A stretch of DNA of 23,881 nt. It comes from Candidatus Collierbacteria bacterium CG_4_9_14_3_um_filter_43_16 (GTDB lineage Bacteria; Patescibacteriota; Microgenomatia; UBA1400; MFAQ01). The notes beneath the pieces were generated by a model. The model saw nothing but the letters and a program-made list of their open reading frames with translations. It had not been told where the DNA came from and did not search any database. This document shows, in pieces, positions 6,577 to 13,545 of this stretch. The stretch covers positions 1-23,881 of the forward strand of contig PFUC01000042.1 of NCBI GenBank assembly GCA_002789895.1, read 5' to 3'. The position numbers and the translations under genes are program-made. Position 1 is the first letter of the stretch. The number at the start of each line of letters is the position of its first letter.

Positions 6577-8277
6577 ATGAAACTAGCGAATAAATACCTA
6601 CCGGCCATTCTTTTATTCTTGGCTTTTTTGGTTGGAGCTTTCTTCCGTTTTTACAAACTTGGAGAAACCCCCACAGGCCTCTATGTGGATGAAGCCTCAC
6701 TTGGTTACAACGCCTATTCTATCTACAAAACCGGCCTGGACGAATACGGTAAAAGTTTTCCCGTTATGTTCCGCTCCTTTTCTACTTTTCAGAGTCCGGT
6801 TTATTCCTATCTTCTCGTTCCCCTTATTCATTTTTTGGATCTATCCATTTTCTCGGTTCGGTTACTCTCAGCTTTGTTTGGGGTATTGTCTATTCCACTC
6901 TTATATCTTCTTGCCCAAAAACTCTACCCGGCACCACGCACTAATAACCATGAACCAATAACCAATAACTTCGCTCTCATAAGCTCCCTCCTCCTGGCTC
7001 TTTCTCCGTGGCATATTAACTACAGTCGTACTGCCTACGAAACCAACGTGGCCTTGTTTTTCTTGTTGCTGGGTTCCTTCTTTCTTCTGAATGCTCTCAA
7101 GAAACCCTGGCTATTTCTCCTTTCTGCCCTTTCTTTTGTAATCTCCATGATGGCTTACCGGGCAGAAATAATAATTGTTCCCATATTGGTCTTGGTATTC
7201 GCCATTCGTTATTCCGGAACATTACTTACCAATTCAAAGCGCTACCTTTTACCTATATTCGCAAGTCTTGCTTTGGCTATGGTTCTCTTTCTTCCGACTA
7301 TTCAAATTATGGGGACATCGGGTTTCCAGGCCAGATCCTCAACCCTAAATATTTTTGCTTCTTCAGGGCCACATCCTTGGGGTTATCAGGAAGGGACTGG
7401 TCTACTCCACGACCTAATAAATAATCCTCAGATTTTAGCCGCTCGGGAGTTCATCTCTCTTTACAGTTCATATCTGTCACCTCGGTATCTGTTTTCCTTG
7501 GGGGACTCAGGCCCACGTCTACCCTATCCAGGTATGGGCACTTTTTTTGTTTGGCAGTTCCCCCTCTATTTAATAGGTTTATATTTTTTGATCAAAGACA
7601 AGTATCTAAAAGATTTTAAGTACTTCGTCTTCACCTTGTTATTGATTTCACCGGTTCCGGCCGCTCTTACGAGAGATCCTTACTCAACTCTTAGGTCCCT
7701 TCCATTAGTAATTCCCCAAATACTTATTATTTCTTTTGGTCTTGTCAAACTCCGGGAGATTCTACCCCCCCTATCTTCAAAACTGAAATTATCACTGGTT
7801 GCCCTTCTCCTCATTTATTCCTCGGTCAGGATGTTCATCTCTATTTTCTACCTTAATGATTATTTCAACTCCAAATTTTGGAATTATGGCTGGGAAATGG
7901 TAGTCGAAGATATCAAGAAACTTGATCCAAAATTGCCTATCATGGTTGACAGTTCGCGAGGTGATAGCTACATCCTGATGATGTTTTTCCTCAAATACGA
8001 CCCCGTTCTCTATCAACAAGAAAACTTTGAAGTCCCTGTGGCAGATTACTACACCAGCCTCACCAGAAGCGACACCAAAAAACTGGGGAATATTACCGTT
8101 AAAAGTATTGTCTGGGGACCGGATACCGACGAAGTAGAGCAGTACTTGGTAGCAGACTATTTGGCCATGTCGGAAGTCCAAATAAGAGATCACAATTTGA
8201 CTATAATCAAAGAAATATCCTTTCCCGATGGGAAGGTGGCCTTGAGAATATTAAAAACGAATCCGAAGACAAGATGA
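6577..8277 (+). CDS. GT39/PMT-like membrane glycosyltransferase, paralogue 2
   Basis: 566 aa. Helix 1 ends at R24; catalytic-type D38-E39 in VDEASLGYNAYSIYKTGLDEYG; SFSTFQSPVYSYL; FSVRLLSALFG. After helix 3 comes an in-frame repeat insert, T122-N-N-H-E-P-I-T-N-N131, coded by the AACCAATAACCAATAAC-type element at about 6938-6976. Then LLLALSPWHINYSRTAYE, MAYRAEIIIVP, the outer loop LSPRYLFSLGDSGPRLPYPGMG and the late TRDPYSTLRSLPLVIP motif. A C-terminal soluble region (about 440-566) includes IMVDSSRGDSYILMMF. Starts immediately after the stop of 5761 and overlaps the next gene by 4 nt. No Shine-Dalgarno. Predicted extracytoplasmic transfer from a polyprenyl-linked donor; substrate unknown. 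Confidence 0.85.
   Translation: MKLANKYLPAILLFLAFLVGAFFRFYKLGETPTGLYVDEASLGYNAYSIYKTGLDEYGKSFPVMFRSFSTFQSPVYSYLLVPLIHFLDLSIFSVRLLSALFGVLSIPLLYLLAQKLYPAPRTNNHEPITNNFALISSLLLALSPWHINYSRTAYETNVALFFLLLGSFFLLNALKKPWLFLLSALSFVISMMAYRAEIIIVPILVLVFAIRYSGTLLTNSKRYLLPIFASLALAMVLFLPTIQIMGTSGFQARSSTLNIFASSGPHPWGYQEGTGLLHDLINNPQILAAREFISLYSSYLSPRYLFSLGDSGPRLPYPGMGTFFVWQFPLYLIGLYFLIKDKYLKDFKYFVFTLLLISPVPAALTRDPYSTLRSLPLVIPQILIISFGLVKLREILPPLSSKLKLSLVALLLIYSSVRMFISIFYLNDYFNSKFWNYGWEMVVEDIKKLDPKLPIMVDSSRGDSYILMMFFLKYDPVLYQQENFEVPVADYYTSLTRSDTKKLGNITVKSIVWGPDTDEVEQYLVADYLAMSEVQIRDHNLTIIKEISFPDGKVALRILKTNPKTR
6938..6976 (+). repeat. In-frame AACCAAT-type repeat (P-I-T-N-N) in paralogue 2
   Basis: The stretch from ACTAATAACC through GAACCAATAACCAATAAC to TTCGC encodes TNNHEPITNNF. 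It contains just over two units of the heptamer AACCAAT and is close in DNA sequence to copies at 10346, 10513, 10686, 11098 and 12160. It falls in the loop that follows helix 3. Confidence 0.7.
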
Positions 8278-9977
8278 AAATAAAAAACATTCTTAGCCGG
8301 TACTGGCCTCTACTTTTAGTTCTTCTCCTGGGCGCCAGTCTCAGGCTCTACGGCTTACTTCAAAATCCGATTAGTCTTTTTTCAGACGAAGTTGACATGG
8401 GGTATCAGGTTCGTTCTTTCTTATCGACTGGCCGAGACTATCAAGGGAATTGGCTCCCCTTACAGTTTCACTCTTTTTCCGACGTTCGCACAGCTTTACC
8501 TATTTACGCAACAGCCCTCGTCTCTCTTATCCCCAATCTTAGTTTGGATTTAGCCGTCCGTCTTACGCCTGCCATCTTCGCCATTCTTGGCTTACTGGCA
8601 ATCTTTTTATTGACTAATAACTTGTCCGAGTTGTTCGGACTTGGCCCAAAGGCAGCTTCATCTTCTCTCGGCTTTTGGTCTGCTTTAGTTTTGTCAATTA
8701 TTCCATGGCACTTTACTTATTCGCGAATTGGTTTCGAGCTTTCGATGTTATTTACAGTTTATTTGTTAGGTTTGTTTTTCTTTACCAAATTCTTAATTCA
8801 CAAAAAAGTCGGATTTTTCATCGTCTCTATGGTATTGTTTTCGTTCACTCCCATGATCTACAGCACAGCCAAACTGGCACTGATATTTATTCCCTTAATT
8901 TTGTTTATCATTCCGAGCTCCAAAGAACTTTTGTGGCCGAAAAAGATTTCTTTCTGGTTCTTACTTCTCTTTATTCCACTCGGTCTTATATTTATAAATG
9001 GTGGTGCGGCCCAGCGTTTCAGCGAGATTTCCATCTTCACCGACCCCACGACTCCCACCGAAATTAATTTTTTGAGAAAAGAAGATCTTGGTCCATCAGC
9101 ACCGGTTGGCTCAACTACCGGCTTCCTTAGTATAGCCATTCACAACAAAGTCATTTATCCTCTGGATGTTTTTCTAAAGAACATGGTAAGACCTCTTTCT
9201 TTTGACTATCTTTTTCTTCAGGGCGACACCAACCCCAGACATGCGGTTCAAGGTTGGGGCATGCTGGAGAAAGTGATCCTGATTCCGTTGCTTTATGGTC
9301 TCTACAAATTAGCCGAAGGGAAATACAGCAAATTCCTCCTTTTTATTATTGCCCTTTCCATTGCCGCCATCCTTCCTTCAGCTCTGACGAGAGATGGAGC
9401 CACTCATTCTTCTCGGACTTTTATGCTCGTTCTGCCTTTGGTTTTGGTTATCTCCTTTGGCTTTGATCAGTTATTCTCTTACTCAAAGTGGCTCTCAGTT
9501 TTAGTTCTCTGCTTATTATTGGTTGATACTTCCCTTTATCTGCATGATTATTGGTTTCATTATCGTTATTCTTCCGAAAGATCCTGGAGCGCCGGAATGC
9601 AAGAACTTATGCAATCTGTAAATAAATATCCAGGTCAACCAGTGATCATTTCTCCCAAGTATGAATACCCTTTGATTTTTTATCTCTACTACACCGGTTT
9701 CAATCCAAGCAAATTTCAGGAATTTGAACGGCAACACAAAGTCTACAACTCTACCTCAGGTAATTTCAATTTGGACGGTAATAGAATCGGGGACTCCGAT
9801 CTCTACATCGCCACCATGGTTGATTACAAAAACAAGCCGGTAAACTTTCTCCCCAATGCTCACTACTATCTGACCAGACCAGAGGTGGATAACAGTGGTA
9901 TCCGTTCTGTGGCTACGATTGGTGACATTATTAGCTTACCTTCCGGCGAACCTCTTTATTATGAAGTCCATTATTAA
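8274..9977 (+). CDS. GT39/PMT-like membrane glycosyltransferase, paralogue 3
   Basis: 567 aa. Helix 1 ends at R24; catalytic-type D38-E39 in FSDEVDMGYQVRSFLSTGRDYQG, so the usual GYNAYS block is GYQVRS here. Then HSFSDVRTALPIYATAL, LSLDLAVRLTPAIF, T114-N-N-L in the insert loop, SIIPWHFTYSRIGFE, the loop AIHNKVIYPLDVF...LQGDTNPRHAVQGWG, and the late TRDGATHSSRTF motif. The C-terminal soluble part (about 445-567) begins after the last helix near LYLHDYWFHYRYSSERSW. It is the most divergent of the five consecutive enzymes. ATGA overlap with the upstream gene, 17-nt overlap with the downstream one, weak purine stretch GAAGACAAG before the ATG. Likely distinct donor or acceptor specificity (inference). 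Confidence 0.85.
   Translation: MKIKNILSRYWPLLLVLLLGASLRLYGLLQNPISLFSDEVDMGYQVRSFLSTGRDYQGNWLPLQFHSFSDVRTALPIYATALVSLIPNLSLDLAVRLTPAIFAILGLLAIFLLTNNLSELFGLGPKAASSSLGFWSALVLSIIPWHFTYSRIGFELSMLFTVYLLGLFFFTKFLIHKKVGFFIVSMVLFSFTPMIYSTAKLALIFIPLILFIIPSSKELLWPKKISFWFLLLFIPLGLIFINGGAAQRFSEISIFTDPTTPTEINFLRKEDLGPSAPVGSTTGFLSIAIHNKVIYPLDVFLKNMVRPLSFDYLFLQGDTNPRHAVQGWGMLEKVILIPLLYGLYKLAEGKYSKFLLFIIALSIAAILPSALTRDGATHSSRTFMLVLPLVLVISFGFDQLFSYSKWLSVLVLCLLLVDTSLYLHDYWFHYRYSSERSWSAGMQELMQSVNKYPGQPVIISPKYEYPLIFYLYYTGFNPSKFQEFERQHKVYNSTSGNFNLDGNRIGDSDLYIATMVDYKNKPVNFLPNAHYYLTRPEVDNSGIRSVATIGDIISLPSGEPLYYEVHY
8613..8640. repeat. Short T-N-N remnant plus 6-bp inverted repeat in paralogue 3
   Basis: ACTAATAACTT (8613-8623) matches the edges of the P-I-T-N-N repeat and lies at the homologous loop, followed by the inverted repeat GTCCGA-GTTGT-TCGGAC (8624-8640). 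It encodes TNNLSELFG. It may be a shortened form of the repeat or a different insertion at the same site. Confidence 0.4.
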
Positions 9978-11799
9978 AAATCGGCCGCTAGTATTTCTGA
10001 TTTTGTTCACCCTATTGGGTGGTCTACTACGTTTTTGGAAATTAGACTCTTTCCCTGTCTCTCTGAATTGGGATGAGGCGAGTCATGGTTACAACGCCTA
10101 CTCGATTTTATTGACTGGAAAAGATGAGTGGGGGGTCAGATTCCCTCAGATTTTTCGAGCTTTTGGTGATTACAAACTTCCCCTCTATATCTATCTCACC
10201 ACCCTTCCCGTCTGGCTTTTTGGGCTTACTACTTTTTCCGTCAGATTTATATCGGCCCTCGCTGGCACTCTTGCCATCCCTGGCATTTACTTATTAACCC
10301 GCGAACTATTTTCCACCACCTCAGCCACCCAGCACGAAATAACAACCAACAACCATGGACCAATAACCAATAACCTCGCCCTGGTAACTGCTCTCCTCCT
10401 CGCCGTTTCCCCCTGGCATTTCTTTATTTCTCGCCCCGCTCTCGAAGCTAATCTTTCTCTCACTCTGATCATTTTCGGTTTCTATTTCTTACTTAAATTC
10501 TTCCACTCAAATCCTCGCACCAATACCCATGAACCCATAACTAATAACTTCGCACTAACAACTTCCATTCTCCTTCTCGGCCTCTCCCTTCATACGTATA
10601 ACACCGCCCGCATCTTTGTCCCTTTACTCGTCGTTGTGTTGTTTATAATTTTTCGCCCCACGTTCCGTTCGCTTCGTCCTAGATTCCATGGACCAATAAC
10701 CAATAACCTCGCCCTGGTAACTGCTCTCCTCCTCGCCCTCCTTTTCTCCGGTTTGGTCATCTTTCAAGTCTTTCTCGGCGAAGGCACCGCCCGCTACGAA
10801 AAGCTCAAGATTCTTTCTCCAGCGACCATTTTTCAAATAGGGGAGCAAAGAGCTCACAGTTCTCTTGGTCCGCTCGTCTCCAGATTAGTCCACAACCGAC
10901 CGGTTTATTTCTTAACTGCCTTCTCAAAAAATTACCTCGGGTATTTCTCTCCGCCATTTTTTTCTCAACAATGGGGGGCCCAGTTCCAATTCGCCATTCC
11001 CGGTCAAAATCTCTTGACGTTGCCGGTATTTTTATTAGCCTTAATAGGTATCCTCTCTCATCTTTCCGTTCTCCGCCCTCAGCTTTCCAAGAATTCTGAA
11101 CTAATAACCAACAACTTTACACTAATCACTTCCCAAAGCCTTCGTTTTCTCTACGCCTGGCTCCTCCTTTCTCCGGTCGCGGCCAGTCTCACTATTGACC
11201 CTCCCCAAGCGCTTCGTCCGAACCCTATGATCCCAGCCATCATTCCTTTTGCCTGTCTTGGTTTGTCCAGACTGTTAAATATTATTCCTCAAAAATTTAT
11301 CAAATCTTTCTCAATTCTACTGGCTCTGTGGATTGGTGTCTCTTTCGGCTTTTATCTCAGACAATATTTTGGTTATTACCCCCTCACTTATTCTTCGTCC
11401 TGGCAATTTGGCTATGCGGAAGTGATGACCTATGTCCAAGATCATCGAAATGAATACGATCGCGTTTTTATTACCAAACGTTTCGGTGAGCCACATATTT
11501 TTTACGCTTTTTTCAATCAGGAAGAGCCGGAAATCGTCCAACCCAACCAAAACAATATTCGCTTCAAAAAGTCCGATTGGTTCTGGACGGATAAGATAGA
11601 TAATGTTTATTTCATTAACGATTGGCAGATTCCGATCACTTCTATCAAGATTCTTCCTCTGGAGAGCGGAGAAGAAGTCTCTACCCAGAGGAGTCTATTA
11701 ATTACCTCTGCCGGTCATGTCCCGGTCAACGCCCATGTCATTAGGACAGTCAATTTCCTAGATGGGTCACCCGCGTTTATAATTACCTCAGTACCTTAG
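9961..11799 (+). CDS. GT39/PMT-like membrane glycosyltransferase, paralogue 4 (repeat-rich)
   Basis: 612 aa, longest of the set. The frame is open from 9895, but the ATG at 9961 gives the usual MKxxIKNRP...LLR N-terminus and a 17-nt overlap with the previous gene. Helix 1 ends at R24; catalytic-type D38-E39 in NWDEASHGYNAYSILLTGKDEWG; AFGDYKLPLYIYL; SPWHFFISRPALE; the outer loop SRLVHNRPVYF (R308-R313) then SKNYLGYFSPPFF; and the late TIDPPQALRPNPMIP motif. Its extra length is largely explained by four in-frame repeat inserts: residues about 125-138, 185-197, 241-249 and 380-385. Two of these are exact at the DNA level. It has a C-terminal soluble domain after the helix near SFGFYLRQYFGYYPL. 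Ends in TAG directly followed by the next gene. Confidence 0.85.
   Translation: MKSIIKNRPLVFLILFTLLGGLLRFWKLDSFPVSLNWDEASHGYNAYSILLTGKDEWGVRFPQIFRAFGDYKLPLYIYLTTLPVWLFGLTTFSVRFISALAGTLAIPGIYLLTRELFSTTSATQHEITTNNHGPITNNLALVTALLLAVSPWHFFISRPALEANLSLTLIIFGFYFLLKFFHSNPRTNTHEPITNNFALTTSILLLGLSLHTYNTARIFVPLLVVVLFIIFRPTFRSLRPRFHGPITNNLALVTALLLALLFSGLVIFQVFLGEGTARYEKLKILSPATIFQIGEQRAHSSLGPLVSRLVHNRPVYFLTAFSKNYLGYFSPPFFSQQWGAQFQFAIPGQNLLTLPVFLLALIGILSHLSVLRPQLSKNSELITNNFTLITSQSLRFLYAWLLLSPVAASLTIDPPQALRPNPMIPAIIPFACLGLSRLLNIIPQKFIKSFSILLALWIGVSFGFYLRQYFGYYPLTYSSSWQFGYAEVMTYVQDHRNEYDRVFITKRFGEPHIFYAFFNQEEPEIVQPNQNNIRFKKSDWFWTDKIDNVYFINDWQIPITSIKILPLESGEEVSTQRSLLITSAGHVPVNAHVIRTVNFLDGSPAFIITSVP
10346..10404 (+). 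repeat. In-frame repeat copy A of paralogue 4 (52-bp exact unit 10353-10404)
   Basis: Encodes NNHGPITNNLALVTALLLA in the loop after helix 3. The 52 nt from CCATGGACC (10353) to CTCGCC (10404) are identical to 10686-10737. The core is AACCAATAACC with heptamer periodicity. Confidence 0.85.
10513..10553 (+). repeat. In-frame repeat copy B of paralogue 4
   Basis: From CCTCGCACCAATACCC to CATAACTAATAACTTCGC, encoding PRTNTHEPITNNFA (residues 185-198). Its flanks, CGCAC...TTCGC, match the copy in the 6577 gene (CGCAC...TTCGC), so the repeated unit is longer than the heptamer core. Confidence 0.7.
10686..10737 (+). repeat. In-frame repeat copy C of paralogue 4, 52-bp exact duplicate
   Basis: 52 nt identical to 10353-10404, encoding HGPITNNLALVTALLLA again (from H243). 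Offset is 333 nt, exactly 111 codons, so recombination between copies would keep the reading frame. The duplicated part covers the repeat and the start of the following transmembrane helix. Confidence 0.9.
11098..11130 (+). repeat. In-frame repeat copy D of paralogue 4
   Basis: GAACTAATAACCAACAAC followed by TTTACACTAATCACT encodes E380-L-I-T-N-N385-F-T-L-I-T. This is a more diverged copy of the same element, in a later loop before YAWLLLSPVAASLT. Confidence 0.6.
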
Positions 11800-11802
11800 G
11801 TG
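11798..11802 (+). promoter_or_regulatory. Shine-Dalgarno-like AGGTG deciding the start at 11809
   Basis: AGGTG overlaps the stop of the previous gene and lies 6 nt before the ATG at 11809, so ATG 11809 is preferred over the in-frame GTG at 11800. It is one of very few such sites in the window. Confidence 0.4.
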
Positions 11803-11808
11803 CTACTC

Positions 11809-13545
11809 ATGAAGAAATATATTCTCTTGATCATTGCGCTACTAATCGGAACGTTTCTTCGAATGTGGCAATTATCTTCTGTCCCCAATGGTCTGACCTG
11901 GGACGAGGCGGCCATCGGTTACAACGCCTACTCTCTTTTGAAGACCGGGCGTGATGAACACGGCACCTTCATGCCACTAGTCTTCAAGAGTTTTGGAGAT
12001 TACAAACCGGGAGCTTACATTTACCTTACCGTTCCGTCGGTGGCCATCTTTGGTCTCAATGAATTTGCGGTTCGTTTCCCCAGCGCCCTTGCCGGAATTC
12101 TCGCCATTTTCGGCATCTATCTCCTCACCAACGAACTCTTCTCGATCATACAAACAAAGAAAACTAATAACTCTGAACCAATCACCAATAACTTTTCCAC
12201 CGGCTCCTTCACGGCCCTCGCCCTGGCCATTTCCCCGTGGATGGTCCATTTTAGTCACGGTGCTTGGGAAGTAAATGTCTTTACCACGCTCACGATTTTT
12301 GCTCTTTACTATTTTCTCCGGTTTCTAAAGGGAAAATCAGCTCTCTACCCCTCTTTGCTTTTGGCCTGTCTCTCACTGGCCACGTATCAAGCCGCCAAAC
12401 TTTTAACTCCATTGGTTTTCCTTCTTTTTATTACTCTCTATTGGAAAGAATTTTGGTACTGGTTTACTCCATATCTAAAGCCCAAAAGGTTATGGTCACT
12501 CTTTCCATTTATTCTGTTTGGTCTCTGGATTTTCTTCGGTTCTGTATTTGGCAGTGCCGGTAATCGGCTGACCACTCTGAGCATCTTCAACTACAAGCCG
12601 GGAATATCCGCCGAAGCGAAGGCCATAGACAACCAAAATCCGGTTATTTTAGATCTGTTTCATAATCAAAAGGAGCTTTCTTCCAGACTTGTTCTTTCCC
12701 GCTATTTGTATCACTTTTCACCGGAGGTTCTTTTCTATGAAGGCCCGATTGTCTCCGAGAGAGGCCATCTCCCTGGTCTCGGGGTCCTTAATCCTTTAGA
12801 GTTCATCTGGTTAGTACTGGGCTTTATTTGGCTGGTCAAAAGACTCTCCCCTGGAAGTCACGACACGCCGGACAGATCCACCGCCTTGATTTTGGGATTA
12901 CTTCTCATCGCCCCCATTCCCGCTTCTTTAACGCTGGCCGAATTTTCTACCGTACGAGCATTATTTATGGCCGTTCCGCTGGCTATTATTTCAGGCATCG
13001 GCATGTATTACTATCTAGAAAAAATGAAATCGTTGATATCCGTCATTCCTGGCCTGACCCGGAATCTATACAAATTTTCAATTTTTCTTATTTTCATTTT
13101 TTACTTCTTCATATCGTTTTATGTTTTTGACGTCTATTTTAATCACAGCCAGACTGTCTTCGCCACCGAATTTAATTATGGCTACAAACAAGTCGTTCAA
13201 ATTATCAAAGACCATCCAGCCAAGAAAGTCGTCTTCACCGACGTCTACGGCCAGCCATACATCTATTACGTTTTTTATACCGCTTACGACCCAGCTATAT
13301 ACCAGAAGACTAACGATTTTATTAGTGGCGGGCTAGATGTCGGCCGAGTGGATCGCGTCGGAAATGTTGAGTTCCATCAGTTCGGCTCATCGGACATGAT
13401 GACCCAACCGGATACCCTCTTTATCGGCTCTGAGGGTAATATCAACAATCAGTTCGACATTGCTGGACCCAATATTGATCTATTTCGACAAATCGAAACT
13501 CCGGATCATCACATTCTTTTCCGCGTCATTAAAACCAAACCTTAA
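11809..13545 (+). CDS. GT39/PMT-like membrane glycosyltransferase, paralogue 5
   Basis: 578 aa from ATG 11809 (581 if the GTG at 11800 is used). Helix 1 ends at R18; catalytic-type D32-E33 in TWDEAAIGYNAYSLLKTGRDEHG; SFGDYKPGAYIYL; FAVRFPSALAG. Insert T119-N-N-S-E-P-I-T-N-N128; ISPWMVHFSHGAWE; TYQAAKLLTPL; the outer loop DLFHNQKELSSRL...YHFSPEVLFYEG; and the late TLAEFSTVRALFMAVP motif. After the next helix a second foreign-looking segment, S411-V-I-P-G-L-T-R-N-L420, sits between LEKMKSLI and YKFSIFLIFIF. The C-terminal soluble region starts near SFYVFDVYFNHSQTVFA. The stop overlaps the next ATG by one base (TAATG). Substrate unknown. Confidence 0.85.
   Translation: MKKYILLIIALLIGTFLRMWQLSSVPNGLTWDEAAIGYNAYSLLKTGRDEHGTFMPLVFKSFGDYKPGAYIYLTVPSVAIFGLNEFAVRFPSALAGILAIFGIYLLTNELFSIIQTKKTNNSEPITNNFSTGSFTALALAISPWMVHFSHGAWEVNVFTTLTIFALYYFLRFLKGKSALYPSLLLACLSLATYQAAKLLTPLVFLLFITLYWKEFWYWFTPYLKPKRLWSLFPFILFGLWIFFGSVFGSAGNRLTTLSIFNYKPGISAEAKAIDNQNPVILDLFHNQKELSSRLVLSRYLYHFSPEVLFYEGPIVSERGHLPGLGVLNPLEFIWLVLGFIWLVKRLSPGSHDTPDRSTALILGLLLIAPIPASLTLAEFSTVRALFMAVPLAIISGIGMYYYLEKMKSLISVIPGLTRNLYKFSIFLIFIFYFFISFYVFDVYFNHSQTVFATEFNYGYKQVVQIIKDHPAKKVVFTDVYGQPYIYYVFYTAYDPAIYQKTNDFISGGLDVGRVDRVGNVEFHQFGSSDMMTQPDTLFIGSEGNINNQFDIAGPNIDLFRQIETPDHHILFRVIKTKP
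12160..12194 (+). repeat. In-frame AACCAAT-type repeat in paralogue 5
   Basis: AAACTAATAACTCTGAACC followed by AATCACCAATAAC encodes KTNNSEPITNN. Same loop as in paralogues 2, 3, 4 and 6. Confidence 0.65.
13041..13070 (+). repeat. GTCATTCC...GGAAT-type repeat translated inside paralogue 5
   Basis: CGTCATTCCTGGCCTGACC then CGGAATCTATA, with ATTCC/GGAAT ends as an inverted pair. It encodes VIPGLTRNL, a peptide familiar as the in-frame reading of a widespread short intergenic repeat in several bacterial groups. It sits in a loop between two hydrophobic segments. Confidence 0.6.

Noticed and set aside
9895..9960. Upstream extension of paralogue 4
   Set aside because: The ATG at 9961 aligns with the N-termini of the other paralogues; the 22 extra residues shadow the previous gene.
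10353..10737. CRISPR-like spaced repeats in paralogue 4
   Set aside because: The repeats are in frame, of unequal spacing and embedded in coding sequence; no cas genes.
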